Below are positions 24,102-33,668 of a stretch of 64,000 nt of DNA, in pieces. The DNA is from Myxococcota bacterium (GTDB lineage: Bacteria > Myxococcota > XYA12-FULL-58-9 > JALHOP01). A program made the position numbers and the translations under genes. A model generated the notes under the pieces. That model searched no databases. It saw only the letters and a list, made by a program, of their open reading frames with translations, and was not told the DNA's origin. Within the stretch, counting starts at the first letter, position 1. The number at the start of each line of letters is the position of its first letter. The stretch covers positions 1-64,000 of the forward strand of contig JALHOP010000004.1 in the NCBI GenBank assembly GCA_022842935.1, given 5' to 3'.

Positions 24102-24842
24102 ATGTCCGCAGATGCGAAGCCTCCCAGTAGCCCTTCCATGAAGGACTTCGATTACTTCGATAGTGCGGCGAAGCCTGCCAAACACATCGACATCGATTCG
24201 CTGCCGGAGAGTCTCGAAGAACAAATGGAGCGCTATCGCGCCATGCGCTCGCGTGGCGCGCGGCAGATCGTCTTCGCGGTGCTGTTCTTTGCAGTCTGTG
24301 GTTGGTTTTTGTGGGGCTACCGCGATCTCGTTGCCTACATGGTCACTGGGCCCGAAGAGCCCACGGTCCTGGGCGACGTCGCCGAAATGGACCCCTCGAA
24401 GATCCCGCACAACGCCTACGTAAAGATCACCGGCATCACCGAGCACCGCGGGATGCAGCAGAAGATCGTGCGTGGTCTCAACTTCACGAAGTCCGAGTTC
24501 TGGTATTTCCGCCTCCTGGGCTCGCGCGGCGTGTTCATCGAAACCGAGCCCGACGCTTCGAAGTACGGACTGGTCACGCAGCTGACCGTGACAGGTCGGG
24601 CCGTGGACCCCAAGCGAGAACGCGCCTACGACGAGCTCATGGCCAGCTACCAGGCCAAGTTCTTCACCGAGGAGCGTCCGAACATGCGCATCATCCAGGT
24701 CGGTGTGCGGCCAGGTGAAGGGCAGGGCGCCTTGCTCGTTGTCGTTGCCGTTTTCTTCTTGGTCGGTGCGCTCAACATCTGGACCATGGTCAGGTACCTG
24801 CGCTCGCTGCGGCAGAAGCCACCCGTGCCCCAGGCCGTCTGA
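24102..24842 (+). CDS. Membrane protein with two transmembrane segments, unknown function
   Basis: 246 residues from ATG 24102 (MSADAKPPSSPSMKDF); an upstream in-frame ATG at 24051 has no supporting site. A hydrophobic segment at ~65-81 (IVFAVLFFAVCGWFLWG) and one near the C terminus (~215-234, LLVVVAVFFLVGALNIWTM) place the ~130 residues between them on one side of the membrane. That region is beta-rich (YVKITGITEHRGMQQKIV, KYGLVTQLTVTGRAVDP), resembling a nucleic-acid/OB-like or extracytoplasmic domain. The ThDP-dependent enzyme follows 17 bp after the stop, so the two may be co-transcribed. Family not recognised. Confidence 0.8.
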   Translation: MSADAKPPSSPSMKDFDYFDSAAKPAKHIDIDSLPESLEEQMERYRAMRSRGARQIVFAVLFFAVCGWFLWGYRDLVAYMVTGPEEPTVLGDVAEMDPSKIPHNAYVKITGITEHRGMQQKIVRGLNFTKSEFWYFRLLGSRGVFIETEPDASKYGLVTQLTVTGRAVDPKRERAYDELMASYQAKFFTEERPNMRIIQVGVRPGEGQGALLVVVAVFFLVGALNIWTMVRYLRSLRQKPPVPQAV

Positions 24843-24859
24843 TATACGGGGAGTCCGCT

Positions 24860-26512
24860 ATGGCGTTCTTGCAGGGTGGGCACATCGTCGCCCAAGCTCT
24901 CGCGGCCGAAAAAGTCTCGCACCTATTCACTCTCTGCGGCGGTCATATTCAGATGATCTACGACGGGTGCGTCTCTCAGGGGATTCGTGTCGTCGACACG
25001 CGGCACGAGCAGAGCGCCGCGCACGCCGCTGACGGTTGGGCGCGCGCCACCGGACATCCTGGGGTCGCCGCGGTGACCGCTGGTCCTGGCGTCACTGACG
25101 CTGTGACCGCTGTAGCGAACGCGCAGCGCGCTCAGGTTCCGATGGTGCTCATCGGTGGGCAGGGCGCCCGCATGTTGTCTCAGTTCGGCGGACAAGACCG
25201 CGGCTCGCTGCAGGACATGAACCACGTCGAGCTCATGCGACCGATCACCAAGTGGTCGGTTTCGGTTCCCGAGACGCGCCGCCTCGGCGAATACATCCAG
25301 ACCGCCTTTCGTATCGCCACGACGGGCGTGCCTGGGCCAGTTTTCCTCGAGATGCCACTCGATGTCTTGATCATGGGCGCCGACGAAAACGACGTCATCC
25401 GCTATGACGGGTATCGCACCGAAGCTCGGACGAGTGGCGACCCTGACATGCTCGACCGTGCCGCGGACATGATCCGACAGGCCTCCCGTCCGATGCTCAT
25501 TGTCGGTTCGCAGTGGCGCTGGTCGCACAAGCGCGAGGCGCTTGCGAGCTTTTTGAAGGCCGCCCCGATGCCGACCTTCGTCAATGGGATGGCTCGCGGC
25601 GCGATGCCGGTCGGCGACCCTTGCCGCTTCACCCGGTCCCGCAAGGACGCGCTTGCACAGGCCGACGTCGTCGTCATCTTCGGTACGCCTCTCGATTTTC
25701 GCCTCGGCTACGGAGAAGCGATCTCCAGGGACGTAAAGCTCATCCAGGTCGATCTCGACGGGGCTGAAATCGGTCGCAACCGTCGCGTCGACATCGGCAT
25801 CGTTGGCGACACCGGTCTTGTACTCGAGGGGCTCGCATCGCGGCTCGCGAGTGGGAAGGTTGCTGACCGTGCTGGGTGGCTCGCCACGATGCGCGAAGCT
25901 GAGACGCGGCGGGTTGCCAAGGACAAGAACGAGCTCGAGAACAGCGGCGAACCCATCAATCCGCTCTATCTCTGTTCGCGGCTGAACCGGCACCTGGGTC
26001 CCAAAGCCATCGTCGTTGGTGACGGCGGCGACTTCGTTGCGACCGCAGCCTACGTCCTCGACGTGAACGGCGTCGGCTCGTGGATGGACCCGGGGCCGCT
26101 GGGCACCCTCGGAGTTGGCCCGGGCTACGCCATGGCCGCTAAGCTTGCCAAGCCCGACCACAACGTCGTTCTGGTCTCCGGTGACGGCTCCTTCGGTCTC
26201 AACGGCTTCGAGTTCGAAGCCATGGCGCGTCAGGGTATCAAGGTCACGTGTATCATCGGCAACGACGGCGCGTGGACGCAGATCCGCCGCGGTCAGATCG
26301 ATATGTATGGCGAAGAACGAGCCGTCGCGACCCAACTCACCAAGACGCGCTACGACGTGGTCGCCCAGGGCCTCGGCTGTCACGGCGAACACGTGACCAA
26401 GGCCAGCGATATCGACGTCGCACTACAACGCGCCTTCGCTTCGCCCTTACCGGCGGTGGTCAATGTAGAGATCGGCGCGTCGGAGTTCCGCAAAGGCGCC
26501 ATCAGCGTCTAG
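24860..26512 (+). CDS. ThDP-dependent acetolactate synthase / 2-hydroxyacyl-CoA lyase-like enzyme
   Basis: 550 residues with the three-domain plan of the family. The N-terminal pyrimidine-binding domain contains the catalytic Glu region [20 protein letters not shown]; the middle domain has [12 protein letters not shown]; the C-terminal cofactor domain has the ThDP/Mg motif [15 protein letters not shown] and IIGNDGAW. Relatives are acetolactate synthase (IlvB), oxalyl-CoA decarboxylase and 2-hydroxyacyl-CoA lyase; sequence alone does not separate them. No IlvH-like small subunit is nearby, and the neighbouring membrane protein does not suggest branched-chain synthesis, which favours a lyase/decarboxylase role. 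Confidence 0.9.
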   Translation: MAFLQGGHIVAQALAAEKVSHLFTLCGGHIQMIYDGCVSQGIRVVDTRHEQSAAHAADGWARATGHPGVAAVTAGPGVTDAVTAVANAQRAQVPMVLIGGQGARMLSQFGGQDRGSLQDMNHVELMRPITKWSVSVPETRRLGEYIQTAFRIATTGVPGPVFLEMPLDVLIMGADENDVIRYDGYRTEARTSGDPDMLDRAADMIRQASRPMLIVGSQWRWSHKREALASFLKAAPMPTFVNGMARGAMPVGDPCRFTRSRKDALAQADVVVIFGTPLDFRLGYGEAISRDVKLIQVDLDGAEIGRNRRVDIGIVGDTGLVLEGLASRLASGKVADRAGWLATMREAETRRVAKDKNELENSGEPINPLYLCSRLNRHLGPKAIVVGDGGDFVATAAYVLDVNGVGSWMDPGPLGTLGVGPGYAMAAKLAKPDHNVVLVSGDGSFGLNGFEFEAMARQGIKVTCIIGNDGAWTQIRRGQIDMYGEERAVATQLTKTRYDVVAQGLGCHGEHVTKASDIDVALQRAFASPLPAVVNVEIGASEFRKGAISV

Positions 26513-26569
26513 AGCAGATGGCCACCCAGCGGTCCTGCTGTCTTTCGCGGACAGCACGCACCAGACCGT

Positions 26570-27907
26570 CTACAGGCGCGGGACTACGGTCGTAGCCCCG
26601 CATGTTCGATAGTCGGCGACCCTGAGTGGGATGTTTGGGGGCCTCGGCTGATAGCCATCGGGGAGCAGGTACGCATCGGCCAGCGCCCGTCCGAGATTCG
26701 TGTGCGCCGCGCGGATGCGGCGTCGGCGGTCCTCGACCCGCTCGCGATAGGCGAGCTCGCCCGTCCAGACGTGGCGAACAGATAGGCGCCCTTCGAAGGC
26801 CAGCGCCTCGCCCTGTAAGTTGGACAGGTAGGTGATGATCTCGTCGTTCAATACGCTCGCGACAGCGGAGACTTCGTCGTCTGCGACAGTGGCTTCGACG
26901 GGACATGCTTCGCGTGCCTCCACCGGAGGTGTCTCCGTCGCTATGTCATCGATGGGGTCGTCGACATCGATCTCTTCCGCGCCGTCGGGAGCTTCGTTGC
27001 CCTCCTCCATGTCGTTCTCTTCGCTGGGGTCGTCCAGCACCGCGAGCGCTGCATCGTGACCGATGCTGCTGACCCATTGCCGCAGCGGCAGGCCGGTGAG
27101 GGCGCGCTCGCGGATGCCCTCTTGAATAGGACCTTCCACGCGGGCGAGGCAGACATCGGTCGGACCGGGAAGGAGGACGACGCAATCGTCGGCATCCGCA
27201 CCGAGGATGCTCCAGCGTCCCACGGGAGGCACGGCGGTGAACGCCGGCGACACGAAGCCAGCGCACGAGCTGAACGAGCTGGCACCACACCGGCAGCCGT
27301 AGCCGACGATGGAATCTCCGGTAGACACCACCTCGATGGCGATTGATGTCTCGAGGCTTGCGAGCAGTGTCGCGGCGAAGTTACGGTCGCGCAGCCACGT
27401 GAGGGCGTTCGCGTAGGCTCGCCAGGATACGACTTCTGGTGAGCTGTCGCCGGCGTCGATGACGTCGGGCAGCCTCGCATGCGCGGCGGCAAACCGTTCG
27501 AAGATCATCTCGCGATGCGCCGCCGGCTCTTGAAGGGCGACCGCCATCACGGTCATGTCGTCGGCTTTCGTCAGCTCGCGCAGCAGTGTGTCGGGGAGCT
27601 TGCCGCCGAGGCACGCGAGTGCGTCGAGTGCCGTTGCCGCGAGCAGCGGCCCATCTTGCGACAGTCCAGCGATAGACTCCGCCATGGCGGTCATGTCTGC
27701 TTCTCCGGCGAGATACGCCCCCCAAGCTGCGTCGAGAGGGTCGACGGAGGCGATGCGGTCGGCAATGACCCGGGCCTGGAGCGCCGACTGGGACGGGCGC
27801 GCGAGTCGCACCGCCCAAGCGGACAGCGCGACCTCGTCCGGCGCACCACAGGCGGTCATGGCCAAGACGAGAACGACACCAAGCTTGGGCATGCCCGGAC
27901 TACGCAT
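26570..27907 (-). CDS. Lipoprotein, unknown function
   Basis: 445 residues. The signal is MPKLGVVLVLAMTAC with lipobox LAMTAC/G; translation may begin at ATG 27907 or five codons later at 27892. The body is helical and Ala-rich, with HEAT-like repeats (LSQDGPLLAATALDALA) and a short Cys cluster at ~210 (GCRCGASSFSSCAG). A central acidic stretch (~300-345, PSEENDMEEGNEAPDG) separates a C-terminal charged region. I recognise no domain. It is divergent to the 28093 gene across ~185 bp. Confidence 0.75.
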   Translation of the reverse strand: MRSPGMPKLGVVLVLAMTACGAPDEVALSAWAVRLARPSQSALQARVIADRIASVDPLDAAWGAYLAGEADMTAMAESIAGLSQDGPLLAATALDALACLGGKLPDTLLRELTKADDMTVMAVALQEPAAHREMIFERFAAAHARLPDVIDAGDSSPEVVSWRAYANALTWLRDRNFAATLLASLETSIAIEVVSTGDSIVGYGCRCGASSFSSCAGFVSPAFTAVPPVGRWSILGADADDCVVLLPGPTDVCLARVEGPIQEGIRERALTGLPLRQWVSSIGHDAALAVLDDPSEENDMEEGNEAPDGAEEIDVDDPIDDIATETPPVEAREACPVEATVADDEVSAVASVLNDEIITYLSNLQGEALAFEGRLSVRHVWTGELAYRERVEDRRRRIRAAHTNLGRALADAYLLPDGYQPRPPNIPLRVADYRTCGATTVVPRL

Positions 27908-27970
27908 GAGAGGACGCCCAAGAGGTCAACAAGCGGCGTCGAGCCATGAAACCTGCGGCAGCGACCCTGG

Positions 27971-27982
27971 TGGGTCGACCCA
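27971..27982. promoter_or_regulatory. Palindrome TGGGTCGACCCA in divergent intergenic region
   Basis: A perfect 12-bp palindrome lies 64 bp from the lipoprotein start (27907) and 111 bp from the start at 28093. It may be an operator for either divergent gene. In GC-rich DNA such a site can occur by chance. Confidence 0.35.
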
Positions 27983-28092
27983 GCAATAGCCCTTCTGGTT
28001 TTTTGCAGGCGGCTGTAATCACAGGGGAAATGCCGGGCGGCCCAGCCCGTGCAAACCCTCTTCGGCAAACCCCGTTCGCTCGAGGAGGCGCC

Positions 28093-29022
28093 ATGCTCAT
28101 GCAGGTCCAATCTACCCGTCCGTCTCGTCTGCCCAATCTCACGTCGGAGACTTTCGCGCCGACTCGCGAGCAGGCCGCTATGCCGGATGCCGAGACTCCT
28201 ACGGTCGGGCGGGCCGACGGCGAAGACGGCAAGCGCGCGCCCGTGCCCCCCGGGGCTCGGGTCCGCGTCGACGGCCTGAACACCGCCGACAGCCATGCGC
28301 CTGGGCTCGGTCGCTATGAAGAGGTGCGTGCCTTTGCCGCTGGACTCGCCACCGTCGGTGTAGTCGATCAAACCAGACGCGAAGACTTCGCTGCGCTGGC
28401 GAGCCGGCTCCGGGTTAGTGGCACCCGCGACGTCAATGATCTCGTCCAGCAGGTCCTGCGCGAAGCGTATCTCGAGACCACGCAGGACCTCAGCTTCTAT
28501 GCGCAGAAGGTCGCGTTCTACAACGACCTAAAGAAGAAGATCCGGGCCGACATCACTGCGTTGCGCAAGGCGCTTTCGGACAATGCAGGAGCGCCCAACG
28601 ACGCCGCGAATACCGCCAAGCCAATCAAGTTTCCCTTGGACGACATCGATACGGACGCCTTCGTCACCCAGCCGAGTGGGGAGCGGGTGCCGAACCCTCA
28701 ATTTGGTCTTCCGCGCTACCCTGGAGCGGCCGAAGCAGTGTCACGGTGGGCGTCCATCCCGGAGCTCGACGCGGCGGGTACGATGATCGCGACCAGAGAA
28801 GACGAACCAGACCTCGACATCTGGCCGACCAAGGAAGAGCTGAACAACGCTATCGAAGATCGGGAATCACAGCTGAATTCTGTCGGAGACGACGCCCAGC
28901 TGGCCAATGTCGACCTGCAGAACATCCTGCAGAAGCAGCAGCAGACGCTGCAGATGATGTCGAATATCTCGAAGGTACTGCACGACACCGCGATGGCGGT
29001 CGCGCGCAAGATCAGTGGCTGA
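28093..29022 (+). CDS. Possible secreted tip/filament-type protein (EspA-like pattern), uncertain
   Basis: 309 residues from ATG 28093, with GAGGAGG four bases upstream; earlier in-frame ATGs are not supported. No signal peptide. The N-terminal ~70 residues are disordered (Pro/Arg). The middle has a helix YLETTQDLSFYAQKVAFYND and the C-terminal helix LQKQQQTLQMMSNISKVLHD is followed by MAVARKIS. Such a helical protein with a heptad-like C terminus resembles type III secretion tip/filament proteins (EspA/SseB/IpaD class), but I can only see a pattern, not a firm match. The next gene, 34 bp downstream, is a sigma-54 activator. No secretion apparatus is visible nearby. Confidence 0.6.
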   Translation: MLMQVQSTRPSRLPNLTSETFAPTREQAAMPDAETPTVGRADGEDGKRAPVPPGARVRVDGLNTADSHAPGLGRYEEVRAFAAGLATVGVVDQTRREDFAALASRLRVSGTRDVNDLVQQVLREAYLETTQDLSFYAQKVAFYNDLKKKIRADITALRKALSDNAGAPNDAANTAKPIKFPLDDIDTDAFVTQPSGERVPNPQFGLPRYPGAAEAVSRWASIPELDAAGTMIATREDEPDLDIWPTKEELNNAIEDRESQLNSVGDDAQLANVDLQNILQKQQQTLQMMSNISKVLHDTAMAVARKISG

Positions 29023-29056
29023 CAGGCAGTCAGGCCTGCGGCGTAAGGGACGAGGC

Positions 29057-30091
29057 ATGACGAGCGCCGTCGAATTGGCTGCGTACACGAAACCCCGCCC
29101 TGAGTTGTCGGGTTTGAAGGGTGTGTCCGCGCAAATGCAGCGGCTACACGCGCTCATTGAAAAGAGCGCGCGCGCGTCGGTTCCGATCCTTGTCTCCGGA
29201 GAGTCGGGTACCGGGAAGGAGCTGGTGGCTCGCGCCATCCACGATGTCAGCCCGCGCGCGACCAAGCCGTTCGTGGTCGTCGACTGCGGGTCGCTTTCAC
29301 CGACACTCATTGGCAGCGAGTTATTCGGGCACGAACGGGGTGCCTTCACTGGCGCGGTCGATCGACACGCAGGCGCGTTCGAACAAGCGGGTGACGGTAC
29401 GGTGTTCCTCGACGAGATCGGCGAGCTTCCGCCTGCTTCGCAAGCCATGCTGCTCGGTGTCCTCGAGCGAGGGTGCTTCCGGCGCATCGGCGGCAGCTCC
29501 GACATCGCGCTTCGGGCCCGGGTCGTCTCGGCGACCAACCGCAACCTTCGATCGGACGTCAGTCGTCAGAGCTTTCGGCTGGACCTTTACCACCGCTTGG
29601 CGATCATCGTGCTTCAGACACCGGCCCTGCGTGAGCGCCCCGAGGACATTCCTATGCTCCTGGGACACTTCGCGCGGCGCGCCGGCTACACGGGTCTTCT
29701 CGAGCGGTTGGTACCGGCTGAGACGCTCGAGCGGATGATGAGTTATTCGTGGCCAGGTAACGTGCGTGAGCTACGCAACCTGGTCGATGCCGCTGTCACC
29801 CTCGGTGAAGACGGTGTCTTCGACCACATCAATGCTCTCGAGAACCCTAGCGTGGTTTGGACGGTCCCCGATCCACTCGCGCACACCAACGAAACAGGTG
29901 GCATCGTTAGCTACAACAAAGCGCGTGCAGCTGTGATCACCTACTTCGAGCGTAGCTACTTGAAGCAGCTCTACGAACACTGTCACGGCAACGTCTCAAA
30001 GGCGGCGCGCCTTGCGGACATGGATCGCGGGCATCTTGCCGACCTCTTGCAACGTCACGCCATCCATACGCGACGCTCGGAAGACACCTGA
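29057..30091 (+). CDS. Sigma-54-dependent transcription activator (AAA+ plus Fis-type HTH, no receiver)
   Basis: 344 residues from ATG 29057. The AAA+ domain (~20-250) has Walker A GESGTGKE, the sigma-54 contact loop GAFTGA (ELFGHERGAFTGAVDRH), Walker B GTVFLDEIGELPP and sensor regions (SATNRNLRSDV, SWPGNVRELRNLVD). The C-terminal ~60 residues are a Fis-type helix-turn-helix (GNVSKAARLADMDRGHLADLL). There is hardly any N-terminal sensor, so it should be constitutively competent or controlled in trans. It follows the EspA-like gene and may regulate it or a distant gene set. Confidence 0.95.
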   Translation: MTSAVELAAYTKPRPELSGLKGVSAQMQRLHALIEKSARASVPILVSGESGTGKELVARAIHDVSPRATKPFVVVDCGSLSPTLIGSELFGHERGAFTGAVDRHAGAFEQAGDGTVFLDEIGELPPASQAMLLGVLERGCFRRIGGSSDIALRARVVSATNRNLRSDVSRQSFRLDLYHRLAIIVLQTPALRERPEDIPMLLGHFARRAGYTGLLERLVPAETLERMMSYSWPGNVRELRNLVDAAVTLGEDGVFDHINALENPSVVWTVPDPLAHTNETGGIVSYNKARAAVITYFERSYLKQLYEHCHGNVSKAARLADMDRGHLADLLQRHAIHTRRSEDT

Positions 30092-30118
30092 CCGCGACGC
30101 CCGCCCGCGTCGACGTTT

Positions 30119-30769
30119 TTAGCCCGCGCGTGAGCGCGGCACGAAGTGATTGGTGCCGTGTGTCGCGCGCTTCATGGCGTCGATAAGCAAGTCGAAGTCT
30201 TCGTCGAGACGCACGTCGATGTCACTGGTCTCGACGATGAGGAGCGGCGATTCGTCATAGTGAAAAAAGAACTGGTTGTACGCGCGCTGCAACGAGTCGA
30301 GGTACTGCACTTCAACGGTTGCTTCCATTTCGCGTCCGCGTTTGCGGAGTCGCTTCATGAGCACGTCGGGCCGCGCCTGCAGGTAGACGACGAGATCGGG
30401 CTTCACCAAGCGGGGCCGCAGCAGGTCGTAGATGCGCTCATAGAGCTGCAGCTCGGCCTCGGCGAGGTTCAAGTAGGCGAAGATGCGGTCCTTGGCGAAT
30501 AGGTAGTCGCTGACAATAGAACGCGCGAAGAGGTCATGCTGGCGAAGCTCTTCTTGCTGCTTGAAGCGCGCGACGAGGAAGTAGACCTGTGTCTGGAACG
30601 CGACGCGGTCTTTGTCCTGGTAGAAGTCGCGCAAGAACGGGTTGTCTGAGAACTCTTCGAGGACGACCTTGGCATTGATGCGCTCGGCGATTTTCTGCGT
30701 GAGCGTCGTCTTGCCGACGCCGATCGGACCCTCGATGGCGATGTAGCGCGGAAGCCCCGTCATGCTCAT
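30119..30769 (-). CDS. Deoxynucleoside kinase (dGK/dAK family)
   Basis: 216 residues. P-loop GPIGVGKTT at ~13-21, the ARSIVSDYLFAKDR substrate/lid region with Arg, and DLVVYLQARPDVLMKRLRKRG at ~133-153 are features of the deoxyadenosine/deoxyguanosine kinase family, which phosphorylates deoxyribonucleosides in salvage. A single Walker A and a lid arginine pattern (KRGREME) are complete. The start overlaps the TGA of the FHA activator by 4 bp, implying co-transcription. Specificity among purine and pyrimidine nucleosides cannot be told. Confidence 0.9.
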   Translation of the reverse strand: MSMTGLPRYIAIEGPIGVGKTTLTQKIAERINAKVVLEEFSDNPFLRDFYQDKDRVAFQTQVYFLVARFKQQEELRQHDLFARSIVSDYLFAKDRIFAYLNLAEAELQLYERIYDLLRPRLVKPDLVVYLQARPDVLMKRLRKRGREMEATVEVQYLDSLQRAYNQFFFHYDESPLLIVETSDIDVRLDEDFDLLIDAMKRATHGTNHFVPRSRAG

Positions 30770-32193
30770 GAGTCGTCGTTGCCGGACAGACCGTGCTTCG
30801 CGAGTAGAGTGTAGAGGTACTTGCGGTCAATAGATGCCTCGCGTGCCGCGCGCGCGATGTTGTTGTTGGTGCGCGACAAGAGCCGCGACAGATACTCACG
30901 CTCGAACGCCGAGACCAAGCCGTCTTTGGCGTCCTTGAAGGGCAGGTCGTAGTCGGCGACCAGATTTCCTGCGGGTGCCGCTGCGGTGCCGGGCGAAATA
31001 GCGGGGGGGCCGCCTGGGGCGCCAGCGACCGTTCCGTCGAGCCGTTGCGGCCGTCGCATGAACGGGTCAGCGCCGTCCATGAGGGCCATGCGCTCGACCG
31101 TGTTGCGCAACTCGCGGATGTTACCTGGCCAGTCGTGCGACAGGAGCTTGCGCTGCATGTCGGGCGGCAGCTCGTCGAAGCTCCTCACCTTTGAGTGGGG
31201 AATGTCCTTCATGAAGCCGTCGACCAGCATCGGGATGTCTTCGGTGCGGTCGCGCAGCGGCGGCAGTGGAATCGTCACCACCGCGAGGCGGAAATAGAGG
31301 TCCTCGCGGAAGCGGCCGGCTGACACCTCGGTCCACAGATCACGTTGCGATGCGGCGATGATACGCGAGTCGACCTTCATGGACTTGTTGCTGCCCACAC
31401 GCGTGAAGGTGCGCTCCTCGAGGGCGCGCAAGAGCTTCGGCTGTAGCTCGATAGGCAACTCAGCGAGCTCATCGATAAAGAGCGTTCCGCCTACGGCTTC
31501 TTCGATGGCGCCCTTGCGCTGTTGCACGGCGCCTGTGAAGGCACCGCGCTCGTGCCCGAAGAGCTCGCTCTCGATGAGTGTTGGAGCGATCGCTCCGCAA
31601 TCGAAGACGACGAGCTTCTGATCTTTGCGCAGGGAGGCGTGGTGGATGGCGCGCGCGACGGCACCTTTGCCGGTTCCGGTCTCACCTTGAAGGAGGATGG
31701 TCGCTTCGGTCGCGGCCACTTTCTCGAGCACGGTGAAAATCTCGCGCATGCGAAACGAGACGCCAAGGAGGCCCGCGAAATCTGCGCGGTCAGAAGGCAC
31801 CAGCTCGATGCGCTCGTAGACCGGCTCGAAGCGGAAGAATACTTCGCCGGCTTTGATGAGCGCGCCTGGCCTCAGATAGACTTCTTTGATGCGCGCGTTG
31901 TCGAGAAAGGTCCCGTTGGTGCTACCCAGGTCTTGCAACAGGTAGCTCTGCTCGTCCCGGATGATGGCGAAATGTTCTTTCGAGACAGTGTTGTCGGTGA
32001 GGCGAAGGTCACAACTCTCGCTTGAGCCCACAACGACACGCCGCCGCGACAGCTCGAACTCGCGGCCTTTAGTGCCGCCAGTCATCTGGACGAGCTTGCA
32101 TCGCTGCAGCTGAATCTGCGTGCGATCAGCGACGATGGTCGTCTGGCGCCGAGGGAGGGGAGCCGTCGCACCAGCCTTCGGATCGGTTTCCAT
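30766..32193 (-). CDS. Sigma-54-dependent activator with N-terminal FHA domain
   Basis: 475 residues from ATG 32193; upstream extension to 32415 has no homology, though a GTG at 32235 is an alternative. The FHA domain (~30-120) includes GTKGREFELSRRRVVVGSSE, LRLTDNTVSKEHFAI and DLGSTNGTFLDN, which bind phosphothreonine. The AAA+ domain carries GETGTGKG (Walker A), GAFTGA and GGTLFIDELAELP (Walker B). A Fis-type HTH ends it (NNIARAAREASIDRKYLYTLL). Such FHA-EBPs are common in Myxococcota and respond to Ser/Thr kinases; the PEGA kinase later in the window could be a partner. Confidence 0.95.
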   Translation of the reverse strand: METDPKAGATAPLPRRQTTIVADRTQIQLQRCKLVQMTGGTKGREFELSRRRVVVGSSESCDLRLTDNTVSKEHFAIIRDEQSYLLQDLGSTNGTFLDNARIKEVYLRPGALIKAGEVFFRFEPVYERIELVPSDRADFAGLLGVSFRMREIFTVLEKVAATEATILLQGETGTGKGAVARAIHHASLRKDQKLVVFDCGAIAPTLIESELFGHERGAFTGAVQQRKGAIEEAVGGTLFIDELAELPIELQPKLLRALEERTFTRVGSNKSMKVDSRIIAASQRDLWTEVSAGRFREDLYFRLAVVTIPLPPLRDRTEDIPMLVDGFMKDIPHSKVRSFDELPPDMQRKLLSHDWPGNIRELRNTVERMALMDGADPFMRRPQRLDGTVAGAPGGPPAISPGTAAAPAGNLVADYDLPFKDAKDGLVSAFEREYLSRLLSRTNNNIARAAREASIDRKYLYTLLAKHGLSGNDDS

Positions 32194-32273
32194 GCGTTCC
32201 CAGGGGCTTACCACGACCTGTGGCTTCTTGGCCACATATTGCGCCCGGGTATCCGCCTTGCTAGGCCTCCAGC

Positions 32274-33668
32274 ATGTCGAATGCCTCAAAAGCTGCCGCT
32301 CATTTTGACGCAAACCGCCGCGAATACTTGGAAGATCTGAAGACGCTCGTCGCGATCCCGAGCATCTCGTTTCCCGGTTTCGACCACAGCCATATGAAGG
32401 TGTCTGCGGAAGCAACGGCTGGCCTGCTCAAGAAACGCGGCTTCGACAAGGTCGAGATCCTGCCGCTCGACGACGCGCACCCCTATGTGTTCGCGGAGGT
32501 CATCACCGACCCCAAGGCGCCTACCTTACTTCTCTATGCGCATCACGATGTGCAACCGGCTGGCGACGCTTCGCAGTGGACTTCGCCGCCGTTCACGCCG
32601 ACGGAGCGCAATGGCCGCCTTTACGGGCGCGGGACCTCCGACGATAAAGTCGGCATCTCCATTCACGCTGCGGCGGTCGACAGCTGGCGCAAAGCAGGCG
32701 GCGGCAAGCTCCCGGTGAACCTGAAGTTCCTCATCGAGGGCGAAGAAGAAATCGGCTCCGCCCACTTGATGAAGTTCTTACATAAGCACATCGGCCGCCT
32801 CAAAGCAGACGCCATCATCATCACCGACACGGCGAACATCGATACCGGTATCCCCTCGCTTACCAACTCGCTTCGCGGCATGGCCGCCGTCGACGTCGAG
32901 GTGAAGGTGCTCAAAGGGCCGTTGCACTCCGGCATGTGGGGTGGTCCGCTGCCTGACGCCGCGATGGCGTTGTGCAAGATCCTCGCGCGCCTCACCAAGG
33001 ATGACGGCAGCATCGACTTACCGGGCTTCTATGAGAAGGTGATGCCGATGAACGCGACGGAGCGCGCTTCGCTCGAGACGCTGCCCATCGACAAGGCTGG
33101 CTTTCGCAAGATGTCGGGCATCATCGACGGCGTACCGCTCACCACGGAGGGGAGTCCGTACGAGGCGATCTGGCGTAAGCCGACGATTGCGATCAACGCC
33201 ATGCAGGCGTCGTCGCGAGCGGACGCCCGCAATATCCTGGTCGAGAGCGCTTGGGCGCGGGTTGGCATTCGCTTGGTCCCCGACCAGGACCCCAAGGCCG
33301 CGCAGGATGCGCTGGTGAAAAAGCTCGAGGAGAACCCCCCCTTCGGCGCCAAGGTCACCGTGACCCGGCACCAGGCGTCACCGGCCTGGCACTGCTCGAC
33401 CGAACACCCTGCCTTCAAAGCGGCCGCGCGGTCGCTGCAAGCTGGCTTTGGTCGCGAGCCCACCATTCTGGGCGCCGGCGGGTCCATTCCGTTCGTCGGC
33501 CCGTTTTGCGAGGCGCTCGGCGGTGTGCCGGCGATCATGCTCGGCATCGAAGACCCGTATTCGTACATCCACGGCATCGACGAGTCGCAGGACATCGGTG
33601 ATTGGGAGCGGGTCACCAAGTCGACCATTCACCTGTACGAAGAGCTGGCCGCCACGCTCAGCCCGTGA
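32274..33668 (+). CDS. M20-family metallopeptidase (dipeptidase)
   Basis: 464 residues. Typical zinc ligands are present: YAHHDVQP, the Asp in GRGTSDDK, EGEEEIGSAH, and a late His in IHGIDESQD. Dimerisation-domain sequence LHSGMWGGPLPDA is characteristic of the cytosolic nonspecific dipeptidase/M20 group. Role: hydrolysis of dipeptides or N-acyl amino acids, cytoplasmic as no signal is visible. It is divergent to the FHA activator (80 bp between starts) and its stop overlaps the GTG of xth (GTGA). Confidence 0.93.
   Translation: MSNASKAAAHFDANRREYLEDLKTLVAIPSISFPGFDHSHMKVSAEATAGLLKKRGFDKVEILPLDDAHPYVFAEVITDPKAPTLLLYAHHDVQPAGDASQWTSPPFTPTERNGRLYGRGTSDDKVGISIHAAAVDSWRKAGGGKLPVNLKFLIEGEEEIGSAHLMKFLHKHIGRLKADAIIITDTANIDTGIPSLTNSLRGMAAVDVEVKVLKGPLHSGMWGGPLPDAAMALCKILARLTKDDGSIDLPGFYEKVMPMNATERASLETLPIDKAGFRKMSGIIDGVPLTTEGSPYEAIWRKPTIAINAMQASSRADARNILVESAWARVGIRLVPDQDPKAAQDALVKKLEENPPFGAKVTVTRHQASPAWHCSTEHPAFKAAARSLQAGFGREPTILGAGGSIPFVGPFCEALGGVPAIMLGIEDPYSYIHGIDESQDIGDWERVTKSTIHLYEELAATLSP

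Noticed and set aside
24923-26392. 489-residue minus-strand frame opposite the ThDP enzyme
   Set aside because: The plus-strand product carries all family motifs; the antisense product is Asp/Val/Arg-rich without homology.
28000-28020. TGGTTTTTTGCA as a sigma-54 element before the 28093 gene
   Set aside because: Spacing between GG and GC is four bases too short.
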